Assembly (NCBI GenBank): GCA_001487125.1
Contig: LN913013.1
Location: 1,653,110-1,717,109 of the forward strand
From: Gabonibacter massiliensis
GTDB lineage: Bacteria > Bacteroidota > Bacteroidia > Bacteroidales > Marinifilaceae
Reading direction: 5' to 3'
DNA length: 64,000 bases
In this document: positions 46,223 to 53,736 of the stretch, piece after piece
Numbering within the stretch: the first letter of the stretch is position 1
Layout of the letters: each line of letters begins with the position of its first letter
The notes under the pieces: model-generated
The model's database searches: none
The model's input: the letters and a program-made list of their open reading frames with translations, nothing else
Told to the model about the DNA's origin: nothing
Program-made: the position numbers and the translations under genes

Positions 46223-47404
46223 TTATTCACATTTCATGACCTTCACGGTCTTGTCTTTAACATCAAATTTTACATCTTTGGCCGTTAACTCCAAAATTTC
46301 AAATGCTTTGGATATCTTCTCGTATTTTGGAATAAACCCCGAAAAATGATAGTCCTTAATAGATTGATTCGTATAAAAAAGATTCACATCATACCAACGG
46401 GCCAATGTTCTCATAACCACTTCCAAACGTTCGTTTGAAAAATAAAATTTATCATTTTTCCACGAAATTGAATTTACGGCATTGACTTTCTTTATTTCGA
46501 TTTTATTCTCCGTAATCTCCAATGCTTGATTTGGAGTAAGCCTGTAATTTTTATCCGCTTTAGCAACCTCCACGCTCCCGCTTAACAAAACGATACGCGA
46601 AACATCGTCTTCTTTGTAATTCGATACATTAAAACAAGTTCCCAAAACTTTAATCGAGAAACCTTTGCTTTCAACAACGAAGGTCCGACTTTTATCAGAT
46701 TTTACCTCAAAATAAGCTTCTCCTTCCAAATATACTTTGCGTTCTTCAGAATTGAAAACCAATGGATATCTTAATTTAGAATCTGAATTTAAATAGACGA
46801 CAGTTCCATCTGGCAGTTGCACGCAAAACTCTCCTCCACGCCCGACGACTAAAGTATGAATGTCATTTCCCGCATTTGTATCCGTTAGCGATGTTTCCGT
46901 CGAATAATATAGAGTAGATGAATCGTTTTTGAAACGCATACCTGTACTATCCATCATCTGAACTTGATGTTCCTGCCCTAATTGAATTTCTCGTTTGTCG
47001 GAGAGAATCAATGTCGCTTTCCCTGTCCCCGGTAAAATATTATTTTGGACAGTCATTACAGACACCCGTTCTTCGTTCTTTTGGTCTTGTCCAGGCCAAT
47101 AAAGAAAAGCTCCCCCTATTAATAATAAAAAAGAAGCAGCATATCCGACAAAACGAATCCAATGATATTGTTTCTTTTCTCGCTTTGAAATTTTACCCCA
47201 AACTTTTTCCGGTTCTATCTGTTGATAAAGTTGGTACTGTTTCAAAGCATACCGTTCATCTAATAAATGCTCGTATAATGCTCTGTTTTCGGAGGATTGT
47301 GCAATCCATTTATCCAAAACAACTTTTTCATCCATATCAATAGTCCCTTTAATCATTTTAATGATTAATTCTGATATGATTTCTATGGTTGCTTCTTTTT
47401 CCAT
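46223..47404 (-). CDS. FecR-family anti-sigma factor
   Basis: A 393-residue inner-membrane protein from the ATG at 47404 (MEKEATIEIISELI). The N-terminal cytoplasmic sigma-binding part is about 1-80, with one membrane helix at about 83-103 (FVGYAASFLLLIGGAFLYW). A periplasmic FecR domain follows around 180-275 (GRGGEFCVQLPDGTVVYLNSDS, RKVYLEGEAYFEV), then a C-terminal DUF4974/STN-interacting domain (RLEVVMRTLARWYDVNL). It relays the substrate signal from the STN domain of SusC to the sigma factor. It lies 148 bp after the sigma gene, with its own copy of the bipartite motif at 47429-47462, inside the predicted invertible segment. Confidence 0.95.
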   Translation of the reverse strand: MEKEATIEIISELIIKMIKGTIDMDEKVVLDKWIAQSSENRALYEHLLDERYALKQYQLYQQIEPEKVWGKISKREKKQYHWIRFVGYAASFLLLIGGAFLYWPGQDQKNEERVSVMTVQNNILPGTGKATLILSDKREIQLGQEHQVQMMDSTGMRFKNDSSTLYYSTETSLTDTNAGNDIHTLVVGRGGEFCVQLPDGTVVYLNSDSKLRYPLVFNSEERKVYLEGEAYFEVKSDKSRTFVVESKGFSIKVLGTCFNVSNYKEDDVSRIVLLSGSVEVAKADKNYRLTPNQALEITENKIEIKKVNAVNSISWKNDKFYFSNERLEVVMRTLARWYDVNLFYTNQSIKDYHFSGFIPKYEKISKAFEILELTAKDVKFDVKDKTVKVMKCE

Positions 47405-47428
47405 TCTTAATTTTGGATTACAATTCAT

Positions 47429-47462
47429 GTATATGACAAAAAATAACGTCCCGAGGGTGACA
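47429..47462 (-). promoter_or_regulatory. Bipartite ECF-promoter-like motif upstream of fecR
   Basis: The minus strand reads TGTCACCC, 11 nt, TTTTTTGTCATATAC. The same two blocks with the same 11-nt spacing occur upstream of the sigma gene (48154-48187), while the spacer sequences differ. Conservation of blocks but not spacer marks a protein-binding site. An autoregulated ECF sigma promoter is the simplest reading. Confidence 0.65.
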
Positions 47463-47552
47463 ATACTTGTTTATTTTTTTTATCAAAAAAAACATCAATC
47501 TATAACATATTGCATTTCAATGCTTCTCGCACTTATTCATATCTGTGTATTT

Positions 47553-48113
47553 TTATAGATTCGGTATAAAAAGTAATAATAACGGGAAAAGGTCTTTCAG
47601 ATTTTCTTTTAAAAATTTACGTGCTCGCAATCGTTGAGTTTTCACTGTGTTTTCCGAAATATCTAATATTTCGGCAACCCGATTAACTTCAAGTCCCTCT
47701 ATATAACTTAATTTGAATACTTTCTTACACTCTTCCGGGAGACGTTCTATCGTATGAAAGATTTCTTCTATCACCTCGTTCTCGATACGTTGTAACAAGT
47801 AATTTTTATCATCGTATTCTTCTTGATGAAATTCTTTCATTTTCTCACCAACGTAAGCTTGCTTCTTCACGTGATTAATACAAGCATTATAAACAGAACT
47901 ATATAAATAAGATTTCAGTGATGTCTTTTTTGTCAGCTCTACGTTCTTATTCCACAGAGCTATAAATGTATTTTGGACAATATCTTCTGCTTCATCGAAA
48001 TTTTTTACTATACGATGCGCAAAAAGGCACAATCCCGGATAAAATTTGCAAAACGTCTCTTTGCATTTTTCATCTGTCGCGAAAATTGAAGTATAATGTG
48101 TTAATTCCGCCAT
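47553..48113 (-). CDS. ECF RNA polymerase sigma-70 factor
   Basis: A 186-residue extracytoplasmic-function sigma factor of the Bacteroidetes FecI-like class. Region 2 is at about 25-95 (FAHRIVKNFDEAEDIVQNTFIALWNK, including the DxAED core-binding pattern). Region 4 is at about 125-175 (ERLPEECKKVFKLSYIEGLEVNRVAEILDISENTVKTQ, the helix-turn-helix for -35 recognition). It is normally held by the FecR protein encoded next and released when the SusC receptor is occupied. A consensus housekeeping promoter and an ECF-like motif overlap upstream, implying basal plus self-amplified expression. Its start is 234 bp from the divergent XRE gene. Confidence 0.95.
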   Translation of the reverse strand: MAELTHYTSIFATDEKCKETFCKFYPGLCLFAHRIVKNFDEAEDIVQNTFIALWNKNVELTKKTSLKSYLYSSVYNACINHVKKQAYVGEKMKEFHQEEYDDKNYLLQRIENEVIEEIFHTIERLPEECKKVFKLSYIEGLEVNRVAEILDISENTVKTQRLRARKFLKENLKDLFPLLLLFIPNL

Positions 48114-48133
48114 ACATCAGATGTATTTTATAA

Positions 48134-48165
48134 CAAATATACATATCCGTATGGTATATGACAAA
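48134..48165 (-). promoter_or_regulatory. Housekeeping promoter of the ECF sigma gene
   Basis: On the minus strand, TTTG (48162-48165) and TATATTTG (48134-48141) are separated by 20 bp, a consensus Bacteroidetes promoter 21 bp before the sigma ATG. It overlaps the ECF-like motif at 48154-48187. Confidence 0.75.
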
Positions 48166-48187
48166 AAAAATTAACAAACGGGTGACA
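48154..48187 (-). promoter_or_regulatory. Bipartite ECF-promoter-like motif upstream of sigma
   Basis: Second copy of TGTCACCC, 11 nt, TTTTTTGTCATATAC on the minus strand, with the same block spacing as the fecR copy at 47429-47462. Confidence 0.65.
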
Positions 48188-48263
48188 TTATATCAAAAAA
48201 ATATTTTTTGGGTAACAAAAAGAATCGTTACTCGTTAATATTACAGAGATTACTACTTATTGA

Positions 48264-48300
48264 CTTAGTGGCACATAACATTCTGCTTAGTACTGCTAAG
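48264..48300. promoter_or_regulatory. Operator-like CTTAGT repeats upstream of the XRE gene
   Basis: CTTAGT occurs at 48264 and again at 48286, 22 bp apart (two helical turns). The second is followed by CTAAG (48296-48300), making the imperfect palindrome CTTAG-TACTG-CTAAG. Location 50-80 bp before the XRE ATG suggests an autoregulatory operator. Confidence 0.45.
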
Positions 48301-48347
48301 TACAAAAATATTATTTTTCAGTTACTTCGCATAGGTAAGTTGTTGGT

Positions 48348-48578
48348 ATGAAATCTAAGATAGATCTACAAGTCATTGAAAAAATCAAGAAACGCCGCTT
48401 GGAATTGAAAGTTTCCCAGGCAGAGTTAGCTTATGGCATAGGTGTATCCTTAGGTTTTATCGGGCAAGTCGAGAGCCTGCACTATCCGGCAAAATATAGT
48501 GTAACGCAACTCTATCAAATCGCACAGTATTTGGAGTGTGCCCCCGGGGATTTTTTTCCTCATATCGACAATGAATAA
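48348..48578 (+). CDS. Small XRE-family helix-turn-helix regulator
   Basis: A 76-residue Cro/CI-type DNA-binding protein; practically the whole chain is the HTH_3 domain (RLELKVSQAELAYGIGVSLGFIGQVE, followed by YSVTQLYQIAQYLECAPGDFFP). It is transcribed divergently from the sigma gene, and its stop lies only 3 bp before the first possible start of the recombinase. It is therefore almost certainly co-transcribed with it. By analogy with phage and integron-like modules it may control recombinase expression, possibly from the CTTAGT repeats upstream. The local base composition looks more A+T-rich than the flanking housekeeping genes. Confidence 0.9.
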   Translation: MKSKIDLQVIEKIKKRRLELKVSQAELAYGIGVSLGFIGQVESLHYPAKYSVTQLYQIAQYLECAPGDFFPHIDNE

Positions 48579-48581
48579 ATA

Positions 48582-49946
48582 ATGGCAATAGAAGAATTGA
48601 TCTTCAAAAACTGGCGTATCAATTGGCATATTTATCGCCCGTTTGGAAAAATACAATTTATGAATACAAATATAGATCGAATTATTGGTCGAATCAGATT
48701 TAGTCTATTCAGGCCAAAGGCAAATTGGAGTTTGATACAAATCCGTATGATGTTGTCAGATGGTAGGTTTACTTATTATTTACCGCGTCAACTGAAAATC
48801 AATCCTCTATACTGGGATAATCAAAACGGTTGTGCTGTTATAGACAGTAGAGTAAATGCAGATTTAAAAGGGAACCCGATATTAAAAAAACATTTGCTGA
48901 ATATAAATTCAGAAATAGAACAAACCAGAAATACACTTATTGATATTCTGCAAGAATGTCAAAGGAAAAAGCAAGTTCCTACGGTTTCACATGTAAGAAA
49001 TCAAATCCGTTTCAAATTAGACCCTAAAACCAATCTCTCCTCCTCTTGCGATTTATTAAAGTTTGTCCACTATTATTTGGAAGATGTATCGGACTATCGT
49101 CCTTCCACCTTGACAAGTCATTGGTGTAGTGTCAAGATCTTGAAAACATATTTCGATCATAAACGAAAAAGACTTCGCTTAGACCAGATAGATCTTGATT
49201 TTTATAATGATTTTACAAAGTATTTAATAGTTCACAACTACAAACTAAATACGGTCGGAAAAATTATCAAACATATAAAGACTTGGATGCGTCGTGCGTA
49301 TGAAAAAGGCTTTACCGTAAGCGATGATTATAGAAAAAAAACGTTTAGAAAACCAACAGAAGACAAAGAAACAATCTATCTGTCAACACAGGAGTTGAAA
49401 CAAATCGACCAATATGACTGTGCCGTCCATTTGGAAAAAGTAAAAGACATGTTCATTTTGGCTGCTTACACGGGATTACGGTTTTCCGACTTTTCCAGAC
49501 TAAAAAGAGAGAATATAACCAAGAATAATACCATCCGGCTTCAAACACAAAAAACGAACGAGATCATTGAAATTCCTTTGCACCCCATCGTAAAAAGAAT
49601 TATTCGAAAATATGATTTCGGTTTTCCTTCCGTACCCTCTAATAGTCTATTTAACGAATATATCAAAAGAATAGCTAAAGGAGCAGGTATAAAATCGGCT
49701 ATTATTATTGAAGAGACAAGAAAAAATCAGAAAGTGCAAAAAATCTTGGAAAAATGGCAACTGGTGACAGCCCACACGGCCCGCCGCTCGTTCGCCACGA
49801 ATGCTTATCTGGCGCACGTACCGACACTTGCCATCATGAAAATTACGGGACATTCTTCCGAGAAAGTTTTTTTACGTTATATCCGCATAACGCAAGAAGA
49901 TAACGCGAGACAATTGCAGGAACATCCTTTTTTTAAAGGATTATAA
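48582..49946 (+). CDS. Tyrosine-type site-specific recombinase (Bacteroidetes Tsr/integrase)
   Basis: A 454-residue tyrosine recombinase (428 if it starts at the ATG at 48660, MNTNIDRIIGRIRF, which looks like the usual family N-terminus). It has an arm-binding-like N-terminal part, a SAM-like core-binding domain around 165-265 and the catalytic domain after about 275. All catalytic residues are present, numbered from 48582: Arg300 in TGLRFSDF, His398 and Arg401 in HTARRSF, His424 in GHSS and nucleophile Tyr433 in LRYIRI. It appears active. It sits beside a pair of exact inverted 18-bp core-like sites, so inversion of its own locus is the favoured role. Mobile-element integration is the alternative. 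Confidence 0.93.
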   Translation: MAIEELIFKNWRINWHIYRPFGKIQFMNTNIDRIIGRIRFSLFRPKANWSLIQIRMMLSDGRFTYYLPRQLKINPLYWDNQNGCAVIDSRVNADLKGNPILKKHLLNINSEIEQTRNTLIDILQECQRKKQVPTVSHVRNQIRFKLDPKTNLSSSCDLLKFVHYYLEDVSDYRPSTLTSHWCSVKILKTYFDHKRKRLRLDQIDLDFYNDFTKYLIVHNYKLNTVGKIIKHIKTWMRRAYEKGFTVSDDYRKKTFRKPTEDKETIYLSTQELKQIDQYDCAVHLEKVKDMFILAAYTGLRFSDFSRLKRENITKNNTIRLQTQKTNEIIEIPLHPIVKRIIRKYDFGFPSVPSNSLFNEYIKRIAKGAGIKSAIIIEETRKNQKVQKILEKWQLVTAHTARRSFATNAYLAHVPTLAIMKITGHSSEKVFLRYIRITQEDNARQLQEHPFFKGL

Positions 49947-50029
49947 TCCATTCTGGCTTACATCATGGCCGACAAAGAATAATGTCCCAATACAACTCAT
50001 TTATAATTAATGCATAAGTAATTGTTCAA

Positions 50030-50047
50030 ATTGTCCGTCGGGGACAA
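50030..50047 (-). repeat. Right inverted repeat, predicted recombinase crossover site
   Basis: The plus strand reads ATTGTCCGTCGGGGACAA, the exact reverse complement of the left site. With flanking bases the arms are ATTGTCC and GGACAAT (7 bp, perfect) around spacer GTCGG. It lies 83 bp after the recombinase stop, in the 363-bp gene-free stretch 49947-50309. That stretch otherwise contains only the DUF2059 terminator and unremarkable A+T-rich DNA. Confidence 0.8.
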
Positions 50048-50252
50048 TAACATATTAAAGCCGGTAAACAAACACAGGATTAAGAATCTGAAACATATTC
50101 TCACCAAGCAAGTATAGATAAAAACAATTTCCCTCACTTTATATCATATCATAAAGTCGTAAATCACATACTCGCGAATATTGAAGGAATTAACGTTATT
50201 AGAGATCATCGGTATTTCCAAAAGTAATACTTGGCAATATGGTATTTTTTAT

Positions 50253-50290
50253 AAAAATGGGATCATCTAACGAAAGATGATCCCATTTTT
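50253..50290. terminator. Bidirectional terminator bounding the recombinase region and DUF2059
   Basis: A perfect 16-bp stem AAAAATGGGATCATCT (50253-50268) pairs with AGATGATCCCATTTTT (50275-50290) around a 6-nt loop. It terminates the leftward DUF2059 gene. It also lies just outside the right repeat, where it would stop transcripts leaving the cassette in either orientation. Confidence 0.92.
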
Positions 50291-50309
50291 GTGTCTCGTT
50301 AAACAGGTA

Positions 50310-50789
50310 TTATTGCATGGGCAAATATCCTTTGTCCTGTAACATTTTTTGAATTTTCATGACAACTTGTTGACCCCATTGTTGTCCAATTTGCATACTA
50401 CCTTGCATAATCAGAGGTTGGGCTGCAGCCAATTTTTTCCCGATCGGAGTTTCGTAAAATTTAATAATCTCTTCCAAATCCGTCTTTGTCAATTGCTTTT
50501 CATAAACAGGAGCCATCATCGTTATTAAATCATCTAATGCCGTCTTTTCTACCTCTGCTTGAATAGCATCAAGAGCATCTGCCGGAACATTGGGAAGCTG
50601 TTGCTTAATTGCTGCAAACATCTGGGGAACCATCATTTTAAAAGATAAGTCTGCACCCGAGATCTGCATCATTTTTTTCAATGTTTCAACATACTCTTTT
50701 GAAGGCTGAGTTGCCGGTGCTGTTGTTTGTGCTTTTGTTCCAACCCATACAAAAAGGGTTAAAACGACCATGATCATAATCTTTTTCAT
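50310..50789 (-). CDS. DUF2059-domain exported protein
   Basis: A 159-residue protein with a cleavable signal peptide (MKKIMIMVVLTLFVWVGTKAQ). A helical DUF2059 domain fills most of it, with the typical LTKTDLEEIIKFYETPIGKKLAAAQPLIMQ segment. It is found across Gram-negative bacteria and its function is not established. The periplasm is the likely location. It is monocistronic, with the terminator at 50253. Confidence 0.88.
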   Translation of the reverse strand: MKKIMIMVVLTLFVWVGTKAQTTAPATQPSKEYVETLKKMMQISGADLSFKMMVPQMFAAIKQQLPNVPADALDAIQAEVEKTALDDLITMMAPVYEKQLTKTDLEEIIKFYETPIGKKLAAAQPLIMQGSMQIGQQWGQQVVMKIQKMLQDKGYLPMQ

Positions 50790-50903
50790 AAATCCTTTTT
50801 TAAATTATTCTGCAAGTATATCGATTTTACATGAAAAGCTATCATAACTCGAAGAAAAAATAAAAATATTTTATAAATTGCCGTCTAAATAAAACAATGG
50901 ATC

Positions 50904-52262
50904 ATGAAACATCTATTTCTTTTTCTTATCACAATGGTATTTATGTCAGTTACCTCATTAGCTGACACTTCTCTATTAAAAAGATTGCAAGAAATTAAAG
51001 AAATCTCCGATATCAAAAAAATGGATATATCTCCGTACAAGGAATACTACGAATTTTGGTTCGAACAGCCTGTTGACCATTCAGATCCGAGTAAAGGGAA
51101 TTTTAAACAAAGAGTTTTGTTGGGACACCGCGATTTCAATGTACCCATGGTTGCCGTTTTAGAGGGGTACGGCATCCACACGGCAAACGAAAGTGAACTT
51201 TCTGAACTTTTTAATACAAACCAGATTACGATAGAACACCGTTTTTTCAATCAAAGCGTACCCTCATCCGGAATCCCCTGGAAATACCTCACGATTAAAC
51301 AGGCCGCGGCCGATCAGCATAACATCATACAGGCCATCCGGAAAATATACCCCGGTACCAAATGGATATCCACAGGGATCAGTAAAGGAGGGCAAACCAC
51401 TATATACCACCGTTATTTCTATCCGGAAGATGTAGAAATAAGCGTCCCTTACGTGGCTCCCATGAATTTGGAAGCTATTGACCCCCGATTGGAAAAATAT
51501 TTGGACAATTTGGGAGGAACTCCCGAACACCGGAAATTGTTTGAAGGCGGAGGCAAAGATATCAAATGGCAGATCATCGATTTCCAGAAACGATGTTTTG
51601 AAAATCTAAATACGCTCGTGCCCAAGATGCAAGAATTTGCCCGGGACCATAACTATACCTTCCTTACGGTAGGCGGAGTAGAGAGAGCTACCAAATTGGT
51701 TATTTTGGAATTCCCGTTTGCCTTCTGGCAATGGGGAGCCGACATAAACGATATGCCGACAGAAGATTCCAGGGATATGAATGAAATTTTTAACTATTTG
51801 GTAACCGTATCTTCTCCCGATTTCTTCGACGATAAATCCATCGTGAAACTTCAACCCTTTTATTATGCAGCCTTAACGGAAACCGGTATGTACGCTTATG
51901 ACATCAAACGATTCAAAAAATATTTTAAAGAAGAACCCGATAATACCATTGATTTCCATTTCGCATTACCTGCCGGAATCGACAAGGTTTCTTTCAACAC
52001 GAAGCAATTACAGGCGATCAACAAATGGCTTCAAACGAATGCTCAAAACATGTTGTTTATATACGGGGGACTTGATCCCTGGAGTGGAACAGCCGTGGAT
52101 TTAAAGAAAAACGAGAAGTGTTTGAAATACGTGAAAGCGGATATGGACCATAAGTGTAGAATACAGAGTTTCGAAAACCTGACAAAATCAGCTATACTCA
52201 AAAAATTGAATAGTTGGATTAAAGGTATCGAAGAAGAAGAATCAGAGGAATTAATTTATTAA
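50904..52262 (+). CDS. Exported serine peptidase of the S28/S37 type
   Basis: A 452-residue alpha/beta-hydrolase peptidase with signal peptide (about 1-20, ending SLA). Its beginning after the signal, EFWFEQPVDHSDPSKGNFKQRV, is the classic S28 (Pro-Xaa carboxypeptidase/DPP-II-like) and PS-10 type entry. The nucleophile is Ser160 in STGISKGGQT. The acid is probably Asp391 in YGGLDPWSGTA and the base His416 in DMDHKCRI. Such enzymes release short peptides, often next to proline. Together with the S46 and Tricorn-like enzymes in this window it fits an organism that lives on peptides. The 3' end overlaps the 3' end of waaA by 12 bp. Confidence 0.88.
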   Translation: MKHLFLFLITMVFMSVTSLADTSLLKRLQEIKEISDIKKMDISPYKEYYEFWFEQPVDHSDPSKGNFKQRVLLGHRDFNVPMVAVLEGYGIHTANESELSELFNTNQITIEHRFFNQSVPSSGIPWKYLTIKQAAADQHNIIQAIRKIYPGTKWISTGISKGGQTTIYHRYFYPEDVEISVPYVAPMNLEAIDPRLEKYLDNLGGTPEHRKLFEGGGKDIKWQIIDFQKRCFENLNTLVPKMQEFARDHNYTFLTVGGVERATKLVILEFPFAFWQWGADINDMPTEDSRDMNEIFNYLVTVSSPDFFDDKSIVKLQPFYYAALTETGMYAYDIKRFKKYFKEEPDNTIDFHFALPAGIDKVSFNTKQLQAINKWLQTNAQNMLFIYGGLDPWSGTAVDLKKNEKCLKYVKADMDHKCRIQSFENLTKSAILKKLNSWIKGIEEEESEELIY

Positions 52263-53480
52263 TTGACGAATAATCTGGTCGGTAGCTCCCAACCGACTAC
52301 AAACAAAATTCAGGGCATTCGTTCCGGCCGTCTCCGTGATTGCCGGATTTTTTATTAAGGAATCCATAAGAGCCGTAAATTCATCCGTACTTTTTATCGT
52401 AAATGCCCCTCCGCATTCCAATAAATCCACAGCTTCTTTAAACTTATGAAATTTAGGACCAAAAATAACCGGAACTCCGTAAATGGCAGCTTCCAACGTG
52501 TTATGAATCCCTTTACCGAACCCTCCCCCGATATACGCGATCGCCCCGTAACGGTAAATAGAAGAGAGTAGCCCTATGCAATCGACTAATAGAACCCGAC
52601 AAGCGGCAAGATCTGCCCGCTCATCCGTAAAACGAGCTATTTTTTTCTTACAACCGTCCATAATTTGTTTCAAATGGCTCTCCCCGATTTCATGCGGCAC
52701 GATGATCCATTTATAAGTATCATCTTGCCTGTTAATATAATCGAGAATAATTTCTTCATCTCCGGGCCAAGTACTTCCACAAACGACAGCACGTTTATCC
52801 GAACAAAAAATCTCTACCCGATCAATTTGTTTGGCAAGATCCGCAATTTGCTTTACCCGATCAAACCGCGTATCACCCGTTTTTTGAACGTTAGTAATCC
52901 CAATAGACGACAAGAGCCGGACAGACTCTTCATCCTGTACAAAAAGTTTCGTGAAGAATCCCAACATCTTCCGATGCAAACCGCCCCACCATTTAAAGAA
53001 TGGTTGTTCTTTTCTGAATATGGCCGAAATCAAATAAACGGGAATCCGACGTTTGCTTACTTGGCGCAGATAATTATACCAATACTCGTATTTTACAAAA
53101 ACAACGGCATCAGGACGTATGGAATCCAGAAAATGCCGAGCATTTGAAGGAGTATCTATAGGCAAATAGAATACATAATCGGCACCGGCGTAATTTTTAC
53201 GTATTTCATAGCCGGAAGGTGAAAAAAAAGTCAATACTATTTTTGTCGTCGGTTCCTTTGCACGTAACATCTCCATAACAGGACGCCCTTGCTCGAACTC
53301 CCCCAACGAAGCAGCATGGAACCAAACCAATTTACCCTCTCCCCGATCTATATTTTCCAACTTCTCCCCAAGACCTTTTCTCCCCTGTATCCATAAAGAA
53401 GCTTTTTCATTAAAGCAAGCAGCAATACGAATTGCAAAAAGATAAAATACAATACCGATATTATATACAAATACAGACAT
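52251..53480 (-). CDS. waaA: 3-deoxy-D-manno-octulosonic acid (Kdo) transferase
   Basis: Transfers Kdo from CMP-Kdo to lipid A precursor on the inner face of the inner membrane. The 409-residue GT-B glycosyltransferase has an N-terminal membrane anchor (VYNIGIVFYLFAIRIAACF). Family motifs include WFHAASLGEFEQGRPV near 52-67, KYEYWYNYLRQ, CGSTWPGDEEIIL and the nucleotide-binding region AYIGGGFGKGIHNTLEAAIYGVPVIFGP. A single Kdo transferase is usual for Bacteroidales. It is monocistronic and convergent with the S28 peptidase gene. Confidence 0.96.
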   Translation of the reverse strand: MSVFVYNIGIVFYLFAIRIAACFNEKASLWIQGRKGLGEKLENIDRGEGKLVWFHAASLGEFEQGRPVMEMLRAKEPTTKIVLTFFSPSGYEIRKNYAGADYVFYLPIDTPSNARHFLDSIRPDAVVFVKYEYWYNYLRQVSKRRIPVYLISAIFRKEQPFFKWWGGLHRKMLGFFTKLFVQDEESVRLLSSIGITNVQKTGDTRFDRVKQIADLAKQIDRVEIFCSDKRAVVCGSTWPGDEEIILDYINRQDDTYKWIIVPHEIGESHLKQIMDGCKKKIARFTDERADLAACRVLLVDCIGLLSSIYRYGAIAYIGGGFGKGIHNTLEAAIYGVPVIFGPKFHKFKEAVDLLECGGAFTIKSTDEFTALMDSLIKNPAITETAGTNALNFVCSRLGATDQIIRQLIN

Positions 53481-53736
53481 ACCTTATGATTTTAACTTAT
53501 GAATCTCCGATTTTACCCCCAATTTAATATTTTCTACGGCAGAATTTTTTCCTTTAAATAGTTTTCACCGTAATTTCCTTTGATGTTTTATCACGCCTCA
53601 AAGGTATAAAAATTCTAACCTGATAGCATAACTTTTGTAAATAACGTTAAGCATAAACGATCATCTTGATTATTCATTAATTTTACCGGAGAATTAACAC
53701 GAAAATCAGTCACAATATAAATTAAAAACTTAAGTT

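Noticed and set aside
46062-50047. Integrative mobile element with the 18-mers as attachment sites
   Set aside because: Attachment repeats of an integrated element are direct, whereas these are inverted. There are no mobilisation, relaxase or transposition genes inside. Inversion fits better, though transfer of the whole locus in the past is not excluded.
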